Shown here: one piece after another, positions 6,048-12,923 of the stretch
Position numbering within the stretch: the first letter of the stretch is position 1
Layout of the letters: every line of letters starts with the position of its first letter
NCBI GenBank assembly: GCA_009785435.1
Contig: WQWG01000008.1
Span: 1-14,030, forward strand
DNA from: Clostridiales bacterium
Lineage (GTDB): Bacteria > Bacillota > Clostridia > Peptostreptococcales > Anaerovoracaceae
Direction of reading: 5' to 3'
Length of the DNA stretch: 14,030 nt
The notes under the pieces: generated by a model
What the model was told of the DNA's origin: nothing
Seen by the model: only the letters and a program-made list of their open reading frames with translations
Databases searched by the model: none
Program-made: the position numbers and the translations under genes

Positions 6048-6075
6048 ATTATAGCAGAAAATCTTGAAAAAACAA
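6048..6075 (-). promoter_or_regulatory. Probable promoter of the Abi leader RNA and Abi_2 gene
   Basis: On the - strand TATAAT (6048-6053) is a perfect -10, and TTGTTT (6070-6075) is a fair -35 at a 16-base spacing. Transcription would begin near 6041, at the start of the GC-rich leader. Confidence 0.6.
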
Positions 6076-6093
6076 CTGCTTTGAGAAAAAAGC
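6066..6093 (-). terminator. Weak possible terminator after the WG-repeat gene
   Basis: On the - strand GCTTT (6089-6093) and AAAGC (6078-6082) flank a six-base loop and are followed by TTGTTTTTT. The stem is only five pairs with two GC pairs, and the T-run doubles as part of the Abi -35 region, so termination is doubtful. Confidence 0.25.
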
Positions 6094-6126
6094 TTTTGAA
6101 AATTTATACTCAATTTGACTACGACT

Positions 6127-7974
6127 TTATTTCTCTTGCCTGATTTCCAATATCCCCCACCCGTTGACAGTTTCCACCCAAGCCATGCCCTCACTAAAAG
6201 ACTGAGCGTCAAGGTACGCCGGCGGAATCCGCTCAACGCCATCCATATCCACATAACCAAAATACGTATCCCGAACCACCGCAAATCCATTGCCAAAGTC
6301 CCTTGCCTCCTCATATTCCGGCGGAGTGATAAACTTGCCTGTCATATCGATGTGTCCAAATTTGCCATCCACACACACCACTGCTCTTTTTTCCTTAAAC
6401 AAACCGGCCTGCTCGAATTGAGGCTTAATGACTTCATTTCCGTTTCTGTCGATATAGCCCCACAAACGTCCCGCTTTTACTGCGGCAAAGCCCTCGCTGA
6501 ACGGCTTCGCTTCATCATATTTGATTTCCAAAACAGGTCTCATCGTTTTGTCAATATAAAGCCACTTGGTTCCATCATAAACAGGCGCAAGACCCTCGGA
6601 AAATCCACAGATTGTCTCATAAGGCAACGCCTGTAGATCGCCCTCATGGTCAATAAAGCCTTCTTTGACCCCGATTTTGACTCGAGCAAGTCCTTCCTGA
6701 AAAGCATCGGCCTCATCATACGCAACATCAATAACAACTGCACTGCTTTGATCAATATAGTACTTACGTCTACCTCTTTTTACAACTGCAATTCCATCAC
6801 TAAAATTGCCTGCATCGTTGTATCGATGCGGAATGATAAGCTGGCCATCCTGATCTACATAACCCCATTTCCCCATTCCAAACGCAAACTGTTTCCTGAC
6901 CCTTGCAAGCCCACAGTGAAATTCACCTGCCTTATCAAAATCAAATGACGGAGCAATGCGGTAATCAAACATTTCGCTGATAGTTGTTGCCGCCTCTGCA
7001 TCGGAATCAGAAAATAGCATCTCCAAGCTCTCCTCTTCCACTTCCGCGAATGCATCCTCTTTTTGCACGTTAAAAAACAGCGCTGACATCACCGTGACTT
7101 GCAAAACCCGCAACAACACCACAATCGTAATCATTTGTAAAAACCATAGCAATGGAAACAGCGCTATGCTCAAAATTCCCAAGTTCAAATCGTTAAAAAA
7201 CGCTGTCATCTGATGAAAAGCATCATTAAAAAAGAATCGAAACGTTCCAAGAAACGTAACGGGCGCATAAATGGCAAAATAAATTACGCCTAGCTTAAAC
7301 AGCAACCTCCAAGTCTGCCTTGCCGTTTTAAACGAATTTCGTATCACACCACCGCTTGTACCGCTGAGGATGTGGCAAATCATATACGGGTAAATCACAG
7401 TAATTACAAAAACAATAATCAATAGCACATAAACCAATATGGACTGAACGACGCCGAGGAGTCTAAGCGCATCGGTGCCTAGTCTGGTGAATACAAAAAA
7501 ACCAATTTCCCCAAATAATTTTTGTATATAAATCGGTGAAATCATCATTACATAAACGAAAAGCCACACTTTCATGAGACGCTTTGCGTTAATCCGCATC
7601 AATTGATATGCTGATTTAAATGAATGGTCTTTTCTCCCTAAACGCAAAAGCGACCTAGAGGCGACTAAGGTCATACTACACAATATGATAAACCCTAGAA
7701 CGAGATCTGTGAGCAGTTGTATTGATATAAGAATCAGACTTTGAGGAAACACGTACATGGGCGGGATTACATTGCTCGGCCAACCCCATATTTCAGAACG
7801 ATAATCTACAAGCAGCCATCTTATTTCAAACAATAGCAACTCGCGCAATGGCATCGCAACAAACATCAATACAGCAAAAATGATCACTACAAAGATATTC
7901 TTCCTGAACAACATCCATCCGTCCGCAAGACAGCTGCGGACACTGAGTTTATCTGGATCGCTTTTCATGTTCAT
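6127..7974 (-). CDS. Membrane protein with C-terminal WG-repeat domain
   Basis: This 615-residue protein is in two parts. Residues 1-305 hold about six hydrophobic segments (near 26-43, 78-105, 133-151, 172-199, 226-245 and 266-302) with short loops, resembling the DUF975/GlpQ-membrane-domain type of integral membrane region. An acidic linker (about 305-335) leads to about eight WG repeats of roughly 35-40 residues (345-612), each with a 'GKWGYVDQDG'-like strand pair: GKWGYVD, RKYYID, KEGFID, KWLYID, LWGYID, KFGHID, YFGYVD, GWGILE. WG repeats fold as beta-rich, propeller-like or solenoid binding surfaces of unknown ligand. The ATG at 7974 has GAGGTG five bases upstream, and this site overlaps the stop codon of the preceding HEPN gene, so the two are translationally coupled. 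Function is unknown. The pairing suggests the HEPN protein works with, or is held by, a membrane sensor. Confidence 0.82.
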   Translation of the reverse strand: MNMKSDPDKLSVRSCLADGWMLFRKNIFVVIIFAVLMFVAMPLRELLLFEIRWLLVDYRSEIWGWPSNVIPPMYVFPQSLILISIQLLTDLVLGFIILCSMTLVASRSLLRLGRKDHSFKSAYQLMRINAKRLMKVWLFVYVMMISPIYIQKLFGEIGFFVFTRLGTDALRLLGVVQSILVYVLLIIVFVITVIYPYMICHILSGTSGGVIRNSFKTARQTWRLLFKLGVIYFAIYAPVTFLGTFRFFFNDAFHQMTAFFNDLNLGILSIALFPLLWFLQMITIVVLLRVLQVTVMSALFFNVQKEDAFAEVEEESLEMLFSDSDAEAATTISEMFDYRIAPSFDFDKAGEFHCGLARVRKQFAFGMGKWGYVDQDGQLIIPHRYNDAGNFSDGIAVVKRGRRKYYIDQSSAVVIDVAYDEADAFQEGLARVKIGVKEGFIDHEGDLQALPYETICGFSEGLAPVYDGTKWLYIDKTMRPVLEIKYDEAKPFSEGFAAVKAGRLWGYIDRNGNEVIKPQFEQAGLFKEKRAVVCVDGKFGHIDMTGKFITPPEYEEARDFGNGFAVVRDTYFGYVDMDGVERIPPAYLDAQSFSEGMAWVETVNGWGILEIRQEK

Positions 7975-7979
7975 GTCTT

Positions 7980-7985
7980 CACCTC
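7980..7985 (-). promoter_or_regulatory. Ribosome binding site embedded in the HEPN gene stop codon
   Basis: GAGGTG on the - strand overlaps the TGA (7984-7986) of the upstream HEPN gene and lies five bases from the WG-protein ATG. This is a typical arrangement for coupled translation of two proteins made together. Confidence 0.65.
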
Positions 7986-9168
7986 AATGCTCATCCTCAT
8001 TATTATCACTATCGTTCGATAGTGATATGCCTGCTTCAACCGCTTTAAATATCCTGGACATGTTTTCCGCAAAAGGGTACAATACATCAGAAAAGTTAAT
8101 TTGAGAAAAGTAAGTTTGCATTTGACTTGCAAACTTTGATAGCATTTCCGACGTTTTATTAACAACATTTTCCAAATTTTTATCTAAAAAATCCTTGTTT
8201 TCCGTAATATTTATCGCCTCATTTATTGCTTTTATCAACTCATCTAATGTTTTTTTAGATTTTTCATAATCGAGATACGTAAAAGTTTTACTATGAGCTA
8301 CTTGATTGCGTTGATTCCTGACGAAATCCATATCGCCAGAAATTGTTTCTATTGTAATTTTATCTTGGAAAAGGCGCTCCCAGTCGCTTTTAGGCTTGAT
8401 GCTTAAAATAAATGTGCGAAGCTCCTCATCTGAAACTGACGACAAATTATCATAACTTGAAATAAATTTGTCTTTTTCCACTTCATCTACGTTAAGCCAT
8501 TTTCGTGTGAATAGCAGGGCATGTAATGCCCCATAATCAAGAGCATAAAAAAACTCTTGCAAGTATCGGTCTTCTTTTGATGTATTCATTTTTTTCTGAT
8601 TCGAGTTTATATTCTTTTTAGCGTCACTTATGATTTCTTTAGGCATTGTTTCTTTGTAATACTCTCTGCCATAGTTTAAAACATAAATGTTAAAAAGCAA
8701 TCGTCTGAACAGTCTTTCAAAATGAGCAAACTTTGAAAATATTTTATTGCAATAAAATTCAGAAACCGCATCATACGATATAATGAGTACATGATTTTCT
8801 TCCATTTTATTTTTTTTATCAAATAATCTGGAGTGAATATCTTCTAAAGCCTGCACACATTGTTTTTTTGTCTTACCGTCAACCGCAATATTTAAATAAC
8901 AGTCATCTCGAACATCCAATAGCTCGATTCTTACATCAATTTCAAAATCTTCAATTTGAAATTGAAAGCTGGCAACATGCTGAAACAATGTAGGCTTTGT
9001 TTCCCATGAATCACGATTTATTTGTAATAAACAATTAAGCCTGTCTCGAATGCTATGGGAGATGTCAATCGTAATAGTGCCCGTCTTTGGGTTTTCCTGC
9101 TCAGCTATTTTTGCATCCACCTTTAAATCTTCTCTTTTAAGTAGAATATAATTGTTCTGCATTTTCAT
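7984..9168 (-). CDS. HEPN-like protein, unrecognised family
   Basis: I do not recognise this 394-residue family as a whole. Residues 1-130 look beta-rich with polar strands (for example FQFQIEDFEIDVRIELL, 68-84). From about 140 the protein is helical: FSKFAHFERLFRRLLFNIYV (144-163), YALDYGALHALLF (208-220), then an RNxxxH motif RNQVAH (Arg287, His292) preceded by DFVRNQ and followed by a long helix (302-322). That layout, two helix pairs with 'LRN..AH' near the end, is the HEPN fold of Swt1-like or Apea-like RNases, many of them in phage defence or toxin-antitoxin systems. A long amphipathic tail (326-380) ends in an acidic DNE-rich stretch. The gene is visibly AT-rich (sampled 60-base lines near 25% GC, against roughly 40-60% in the redox operon), suggesting foreign origin. 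The ATG at 9168 has GGAG eight bases upstream. It forms an operon with the WG-repeat membrane protein. Confidence 0.75.
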   Translation of the reverse strand: MKMQNNYILLKREDLKVDAKIAEQENPKTGTITIDISHSIRDRLNCLLQINRDSWETKPTLFQHVASFQFQIEDFEIDVRIELLDVRDDCYLNIAVDGKTKKQCVQALEDIHSRLFDKKNKMEENHVLIISYDAVSEFYCNKIFSKFAHFERLFRRLLFNIYVLNYGREYYKETMPKEIISDAKKNINSNQKKMNTSKEDRYLQEFFYALDYGALHALLFTRKWLNVDEVEKDKFISSYDNLSSVSDEELRTFILSIKPKSDWERLFQDKITIETISGDMDFVRNQRNQVAHSKTFTYLDYEKSKKTLDELIKAINEAINITENKDFLDKNLENVVNKTSEMLSKFASQMQTYFSQINFSDVLYPFAENMSRIFKAVEAGISLSNDSDNNEDEH

Positions 9169-9221
9169 GTCTTTTGCTCCATAAAATCAAACTTCACAAA
9201 GATAGTCATTTCTCTCAAATC

Positions 9222-9250
9222 AATTATACCATCATAATTCGACAATACAA
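9222..9250 (-). promoter_or_regulatory. Probable promoter of the HEPN-WG operon with overlapping dyad
   Basis: On the - strand TATAAT (9223-9228) and TTGTAT (9245-9250) are 16 bases apart, about 55 bases upstream of the HEPN ATG. A perfect inverted repeat AATTAT/ATAATT (9222-9227 and 9234-9239) covers the -10 and part of the spacer and could be an operator, though short AT-only dyads arise easily by chance. Confidence 0.5.
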
Positions 9251-9293
9251 TATTTTCTCTTTTTTCCAATCCAACCAATTGTTTCACTTAATC

Positions 9294-9326
9294 AAAACCG
9301 CCGCAAAAATATTATTAAAATGGCGG
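9294..9326 (-). terminator. Probable rho-independent terminator of the redox operon
   Basis: On the - strand CCGCC (9322-9326) and GGCGG (9298-9302) form a five-pair GC stem around a 19-base AT-rich loop, followed at once by TTTT (9294-9297). It lies 80 bases after the stop of the large oxidoreductase gene and before the HEPN promoter. The loop is long, so efficiency is uncertain. The remainder of 9169-9405 shows no gene. Confidence 0.45.
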
Positions 9327-9405
9327 GGTCTACGAGATTGTTTCAAAATGAAAGTTCTGCATAAACACCGCTCATCAAATCAAATATTATTTTCTGTCAA
9401 TACTC

Positions 9406-12400
9406 TTAAACCTTAACCGGCTTCGGAAGCCTTTTCATCGTTTCATTCATGAGATTATCCGTACACGCCAATTGATCCGTGAACGCCCCGTCAGGAATCG
9501 CCACAAACTTTGGATTCTCAGGCACAAGAACGCCGCCCAAAACTTCGCCGATCGAGCCGTATTTATACACCGGAATGGTATCGTCCATTTCTTCTGAAAT
9601 GTCATACGTATCTTCAAAGCCAAAATCGACTTCATACACATGCGCAAGCTCCGCCGCCAGTTCCCAGTTCGGCATGATGATGCTTTCATCCAGCGCCTCA
9701 GCGACTTCCTGCATCCGTCTTTCGGTATTCGTAAATGTACCATCAACGCATACAAATCCACATGCCGGGAATATGACATCCGCCGCTTTTGCAGTGTCTG
9801 TCATATGGGTATCGCTGACCATCAGGAATTCAAGCCCTTTCAAGCTTACGCTGGGGTCTTCTCCAAATACGAGAAGCGCTTTAACGCCGGCCAATGCCTC
9901 TGCACCTGCCGCTATGCCCATGTCAATCAATCCTTGCGAATTGTTCTTCGATTTCAGTTGAAGAATACCATCCCTCGGCGAACCGATATGGCCGGAAAGA
10001 AGTGCGATATTGGCAAGCAATGACGCTGTTTCCGTTGTAACAAGATTCTGCTCAAACACGATCATCGCTTTCTTCGCTTTCGCATACGCTTCCGCTACGG
10101 CTTTTACGTCGTCTGTTACCGCCGCTTTCGAAACGCTCTTCGCAAACGCATCAAACCCATCCAACTTCGATGATTTGCCCATATCCATAAGCGCTTTTGC
10201 AATTCCTTTCAGGAACGCATTGTCATTTTTCGTGTAATACGCTTTTGCGAACGCAAAATTGTTTTGCTCATATTCTTCCGGATTGATCAATATGACATTC
10301 ACACCGTTTTCAGCCGCTTGCTTCATTTTCAGCTTCAAAACCGGCGCGTTTGCCGCGTTAAATCCAACCACAAGAATCAGTTCCGTCGAAAGCAACTCAT
10401 CAATCGTGTTCGGTGAAGCGTCCATACCAAGCACCGGAAGAATCCCGCTCGCCCTGTTGTTGAAGCACAGCGCTTTCGCGCCCATCACATCCGCCAGTTT
10501 CTTCATGGCATACGCTTCTTCGTTCGTATATCGATCCGAAATCGCTACGGCTACGGCATCCTTGCCATATTTGGCCGCGATGGACTGCGCCTTTTTCGCC
10601 GTCAGCATAAGCGCTTCATGGTAATCCGTTTCCCTGAAATCATCCGCATCTTTGATCAGAGGCTCTACCAGCTTGCCGTCGAGCCACGGCGTGCTGAGTC
10701 CAAACTTGCCTTTTCCGCAGAGAAGCCCTTTGTTGACTGCGCCGTCCTTATCGGGGTTCGCTTTTATAATCATATTGCCATACGTTTCAACATCGATGCT
10801 GCAACCCACAGCGCAATACGGACAAGTCGTTTCTGTGATTTCGGTATCGAGCGGCACAGGCTTCGACATGGAAAGCCTTTCCTGAAGCGCACCCGTCGGA
10901 CATACGCTGGTACATTGGCCACACGATACGCAACCGGACTCGGTCAGCGGCTTTTCAAGCGTAGGCTTCACCGTCGTATCAAATCCCCTGTTGACAAGAC
11001 CAAGAGCGCCAATTCCCATCACTTCGTCGCAGACGCGCACGCACAGCCCGCAAAGGATGCACTTGTTCGGGTCTCTCAGTATAAATGGATGGTCGTCGTC
11101 AAACGCAATATCGTTCTTGTCTCCCTCAAACCGATCCGGATGCACGTCGTATTCATTTGCGTAATCGATCAGCTTGCATTCAAAATAGTCATGGCAACCG
11201 CACTCAAGACATCTGTCCCCCTCATTGATCGCGTCAAGGGTATCGTAGCCAAATACGACTTCCGCAAAGTTGTCTTTTCTTTCCTCCGGCATCAGGTGTT
11301 CCATCTCCGGCCTGCAAAGCCTCTCCCTGTCTTCAAATGTTTTTTCTGTTATATCATCGCGCGTTACAAAGTAAGGTTTTTCATACCCTACTTCTTCGCC
11401 GCTCAAATAGATGTTGATCATTTCCGCAGCGTTTCTCGCATCGGCAATCGCCTCAACCGCGATCGATATTTTATCGTTGCCGCAATCCCCACCGGCAAAT
11501 ACACCCGGGATGCTTGTCATATATGTCTTGGGATCATACAGAACCGACCCTTTTTTGGTCTTATCCATATGGAAGATCGACGCATCTACTGCCTGGCCTA
11601 TTGCAAGAATCACCGTTTCAACGTCAAGGGTTTCCGTCTTCCCGTCGACCGGCTTCGGCGCTCTTCTGCCCGAAGAATCCGGTTCTCCGAGTTCCATCAC
11701 TTGAAGAATGACTTGCTTTACATAACCGTCATCACCCGCTACGATCTCGAGCGGATTCGTCAGGTTCTTAAAGATGACGCCCTCTTCTTCCGCTTCAATG
11801 ATTTCAATCATATCCGCAGGCATCTCATCTCTCGTACGCCTGTAAATGTTGTATACTTTTTCAGCGCCAAGCCTTACGGCAGTCCTGCACGCGTCCATCG
11901 CGGTGTTTCCTCCGCCTACGATCGCGACCGTTTTGCCGAGCTTGATTTCTTCATTTCGGACGACCTTTCTTAAAAAGTCGATGCCGCCAATCACGCCCAA
12001 TGAATCTTCGCCTTTGCATCCGACGCCTGTCGAAACCCATGCGCCGATACCGACCAGAACCGCATCAAAATCGGACCTGATCGTCTCAAACGGAATGTCT
12101 ACGCCGATTTGCGTACCCGGTACCATCGTGACGCCCATCTTGCCAATCAGAGCGATTTCTTCATCAAGCACTTCTTTTGGAAGCCTGTATTCAGGGATTC
12201 CATATCGAAGCATCCCGCCAAGCTTCGGCATTGATTCGAATATGGTGACATCATGCCCCATCCGTCTCAGGAAGTATGCAGCCGAAAGTCCCATCGGGCC
12301 GCCGCCGATCACGCCAACGCTTTTGCCCGTGTCAGGCGCGATGTCCGGCATGAATGACTCGCCGTCCTCAAACAAATCCCAATCCGCAACAAACCGCTTC

Positions 12401-12906
12401 AACCACTGGATTGAAATCGGCTCTTCAACAAGCTTTCTTCTGCACTTGTCTTCGCATGGATGTGGACAAACCCTCCCGATCGCAGCAGGAAGAGGAATTC
12501 GATCCTTGATCAGCTCAATCGCGGCTTCAAACTCACCGTTCGCGATCAGTCCGACATACCCTTGGCAATCGGTTCCGGCCGGACAATTGATCGTGCAAGG
12601 CGCCTTACAATCTCCGGTATGATTGGATAACAGAAGTTCCAGGTTCGTCTTTCTGGACTCCATGATTTTCTCTGTATTCGTCTTGATGACCATATTCGGC
12701 GCGATTTCCGTCGCGCAGGCTTTTACCAGCTTGGGATTGCCCTCAACCTCGCAGACGCATAGACCGCAAGCCCCGTAGATGGCAGTCCTTTCATCAAAAC
12801 AGAGCGTCGGAATATAGATATCGTTCTCCGTTGCTACTTCGAGAATCGTTTGACCGGCTACGCCGAGTACTTCTTTTCCGTCAATATTTAATCTAAACTT
12901 TTTCAT
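9406..12906 (-). CDS. StnC-like NuoG/GltD fusion oxidoreductase (bifurcating transhydrogenase subunit)
   Basis: This 1166-residue soluble redox fusion has the following parts. Residues 1-80 are a plant-type [2Fe-2S] ferredoxin (Cys36, 47, 50, 64). Residues 96-155 hold His96 and the Cys-rich GltD/NfnB-type [4Fe-4S] region (Cys100-114; GRVCPHPCEDKC, 145-156). Residues 195-500 are a GltD-like flavoprotein with FAD fold VIGGGPMGLSAA, pyridine-nucleotide fold VAIVGGGNTAMDAC (327-340), and YRRTRDEMPA (355-364), whose arginines suggest NADPH. Then come CLECGC (566-571) and two [4Fe-4S] ferredoxin motifs (616-626, 659-670). Residues 692-1166 are an Fdh/NuoG-type molybdopterin-fold domain with CPYCAVGC (695-702) and Cys730. 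The Cys/Sec-His of formate dehydrogenases is absent, so formate oxidation is unlikely. NuoG plus GltD modules beside a NuoF/HydB subunit match StnC of the Stn transhydrogenase, which couples NADH and reduced ferredoxin to NADP+ reduction. The ATG follows GGAGGG. Confidence 0.85.
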   Translation of the reverse strand: MKKFRLNIDGKEVLGVAGQTILEVATENDIYIPTLCFDERTAIYGACGLCVCEVEGNPKLVKACATEIAPNMVIKTNTEKIMESRKTNLELLLSNHTGDCKAPCTINCPAGTDCQGYVGLIANGEFEAAIELIKDRIPLPAAIGRVCPHPCEDKCRRKLVEEPISIQWLKRFVADWDLFEDGESFMPDIAPDTGKSVGVIGGGPMGLSAAYFLRRMGHDVTIFESMPKLGGMLRYGIPEYRLPKEVLDEEIALIGKMGVTMVPGTQIGVDIPFETIRSDFDAVLVGIGAWVSTGVGCKGEDSLGVIGGIDFLRKVVRNEEIKLGKTVAIVGGGNTAMDACRTAVRLGAEKVYNIYRRTRDEMPADMIEIIEAEEEGVIFKNLTNPLEIVAGDDGYVKQVILQVMELGEPDSSGRRAPKPVDGKTETLDVETVILAIGQAVDASIFHMDKTKKGSVLYDPKTYMTSIPGVFAGGDCGNDKISIAVEAIADARNAAEMINIYLSGEEVGYEKPYFVTRDDITEKTFEDRERLCRPEMEHLMPEERKDNFAEVVFGYDTLDAINEGDRCLECGCHDYFECKLIDYANEYDVHPDRFEGDKNDIAFDDDHPFILRDPNKCILCGLCVRVCDEVMGIGALGLVNRGFDTTVKPTLEKPLTESGCVSCGQCTSVCPTGALQERLSMSKPVPLDTEITETTCPYCAVGCSIDVETYGNMIIKANPDKDGAVNKGLLCGKGKFGLSTPWLDGKLVEPLIKDADDFRETDYHEALMLTAKKAQSIAAKYGKDAVAVAISDRYTNEEAYAMKKLADVMGAKALCFNNRASGILPVLGMDASPNTIDELLSTELILVVGFNAANAPVLKLKMKQAAENGVNVILINPEEYEQNNFAFAKAYYTKNDNAFLKGIAKALMDMGKSSKLDGFDAFAKSVSKAAVTDDVKAVAEAYAKAKKAMIVFEQNLVTTETASLLANIALLSGHIGSPRDGILQLKSKNNSQGLIDMGIAAGAEALAGVKALLVFGEDPSVSLKGLEFLMVSDTHMTDTAKAADVIFPACGFVCVDGTFTNTERRMQEVAEALDESIIMPNWELAAELAHVYEVDFGFEDTYDISEEMDDTIPVYKYGSIGEVLGGVLVPENPKFVAIPDGAFTDQLACTDNLMNETMKRLPKPVKV

Positions 12907-12923
12907 TTCGATTCCCTCCTCTC

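Noticed and set aside
6340..6940. WG-repeat DNA considered as a tandem nucleotide repeat or CRISPR-like array
   Set aside because: The periodicity exists only in the protein. The DNA units are diverged and there are no identical repeats with spacers. No CRISPR array is present in the window.
9270..9405. A possible gene or transposon remnant in the + strand, with translations such as RRKNIIKMAGSTRLF
   Set aside because: The frame is short and interrupted by a stop, has no start signal, and I could not tie it to any known family. It overlaps the likely terminator of the redox operon.
10618..11973. A 451-codon open frame on the + strand opposite the large oxidoreductase gene
   Set aside because: It is antisense to a densely motif-matched coding region, its translation is rich in Arg, His and Phe with no recognisable domain, and it has no promoter or ribosome binding site. 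It is a codon-usage shadow.
9406..12906. Calling the large gene a formate dehydrogenase alpha subunit
   Set aside because: The catalytic Cys/Sec-His is missing and a GltD-like NAD(P)H module is fused in. The NuoG/StnC architecture explains the domains better.
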